DNA of 14,260 nt from Gemmatimonadaceae bacterium (lineage in GTDB: Bacteria; Gemmatimonadota; Gemmatimonadetes; Gemmatimonadales; Gemmatimonadaceae). Shown piece by piece: positions 13,835-14,260 of the stretch; position 1 is the first letter of the stretch; each line of letters begins with the position of its first letter. The translations under genes were made by a program, and so were the position numbers. The DNA is taken from contig JAICUE010000019.1 of the NCBI GenBank assembly GCA_025936015.1, positions 1 to 14,260 of the forward strand, written 5' to 3'. The notes beneath the pieces were generated by a model that was not told where the DNA came from, did not search any database, and saw only the letters and a list, made by a program, of their open reading frames with translations.

Positions 13835-14260
13835 ATGACCGAAGAGCAGCAGCCCGCGGCCGGAGCCGCCGAAACGAGCACGCCACCATGCCCGCGTTGT
13901 GGCAGCGAGATGTGGGACAATCGCGCGACGAAGAAGAATCCGCGCGCACCCGACTTCAAGTGCAAGGCGGGCGGGTGCGAGGGCGTGATCTGGCCGCCAC
14001 GCGACCCGAACGCCGCGCCGGTGATCGCGAAGCCTTCGGGGACCGCTGACGACCCCGCGTGCCCGGTCTGCGGCGGCAAGATGTGGGACGATCGCGCGAG
14101 CAAGCGCAACCCGCGCGCCCCCGACTTCAAGTGCCGCAACAAGCCCAAATTCCACGGCGGTCCGGGCTGCGAAGGAGTCATCTGGCCGCCGCGCGATGGC
14201 GAGCGCCGTCCCTCGGCCGCTCCGTCGGTTGGCGGTGGTGCTCCGGCCCGGAAGGCGCCC
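13835..14260 (+). CDS. Tandem zinc-ribbon protein (runs off the window)
   Basis: The frame is open from ATG 13835 to the window edge, 142 codons. Two near-identical zinc ribbons are visible. The first is CPRCGSEMWDNR to NPRAPDFKCKAGGCEGVIWPP, with C19, C22, C43 and C48. The second is CPVCGGKMWDDR to NPRAPDFKC then GCEGVIWPP, with C76, C79, C100 and C112; it has about seven extra residues between its last two Cys. Each ribbon should hold one zinc ion. The NPRAPDFKC/GVIWPP signature is, from memory, also found in small phage-type or nucleic-acid-associated proteins, so a DNA or RNA binding role is possible but not shown. The tail is Pro/Ala/Gly-rich and basic. No Shine-Dalgarno is present, which fits the leaderless reading. 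Base composition at third positions matches its neighbours. Confidence 0.8.
   Translation, partial: MTEEQQPAAGAAETSTPPCPRCGSEMWDNRATKKNPRAPDFKCKAGGCEGVIWPPRDPNAAPVIAKPSGTADDPACPVCGGKMWDDRASKRNPRAPDFKCRNKPKFHGGPGCEGVIWPPRDGERRPSAAPSVGGGAPARKAP

Noticed and set aside
13816..14049. + strand frame starting at ATG 13816
   Set aside because: It is an Arg-rich frame overlapping the zinc-ribbon frame, which has two sets of four Cys and repeat conservation.

Overview
The window is GC-rich (about two-thirds G+C by eye) and comes from a bacterium with a Gram-negative style envelope: it encodes a lipoprotein-type signal, Sec signal peptides, an undecaprenyl-phosphate sugar transferase and a sigma-54 activator. 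The mix of Big_2-domain lipoproteins, an exported DinB-like protein and codon bias toward G/C suggests a member of Gemmatimonadota or a similar soil lineage. That placement is inference; no rRNA or marker gene is present.

The left part (1-3172) is surface-polysaccharide biosynthesis. It holds the last codons of an unknown gene, a UDP-glucuronate 4-epimerase-like enzyme on the + strand, and a convergent minus-strand pair: a GT4 glycosyltransferase followed by a minimal initiating sugar-phosphate transferase. A perfect 32-nt palindrome separates the two convergent units and probably terminates both.

The centre (3570-7684) carries two + strand genes. The first is a 1048-residue predicted lipoprotein with a ZU5-like region, five Big_2-type Ig-like repeats and a C-terminal domain resembling a glycosidase barrel. 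The second is a secreted protein consisting only of a paralogous copy of that C-terminal domain. Both copies share an IDEPxDPTNW motif and a second Glu-Pro motif. I do not recognise a named family for the domain, and this pair is the best candidate for an undescribed function, possibly acting on the polysaccharide made by the flanking genes.

The right part (7727-12818, minus strand) is regulation plus one more sugar enzyme. In transcription order it holds a WbpP-like UDP-GlcNAc 4-epimerase, a response regulator with a degenerate GGDEF domain joined to it by an ATGA overlap, a hairpin region, a good sigma-70-type promoter, an NtrC-type sigma-54 activator and a soluble histidine kinase. A divergent + strand segment follows with an exported DinB-like protein and, running off the window, a tandem zinc-ribbon protein that looks leaderless.

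Across the whole window the heptamer GTTAGGC (mostly CGTTAGGC) occurs nine times, eight in the same orientation regardless of gene strand and often at gene ends. It accounts for most TTAG tetramers and three of the four in-frame TTA codons I found. No RNA genes, CRISPR arrays, insertion sequences or transposases were seen.
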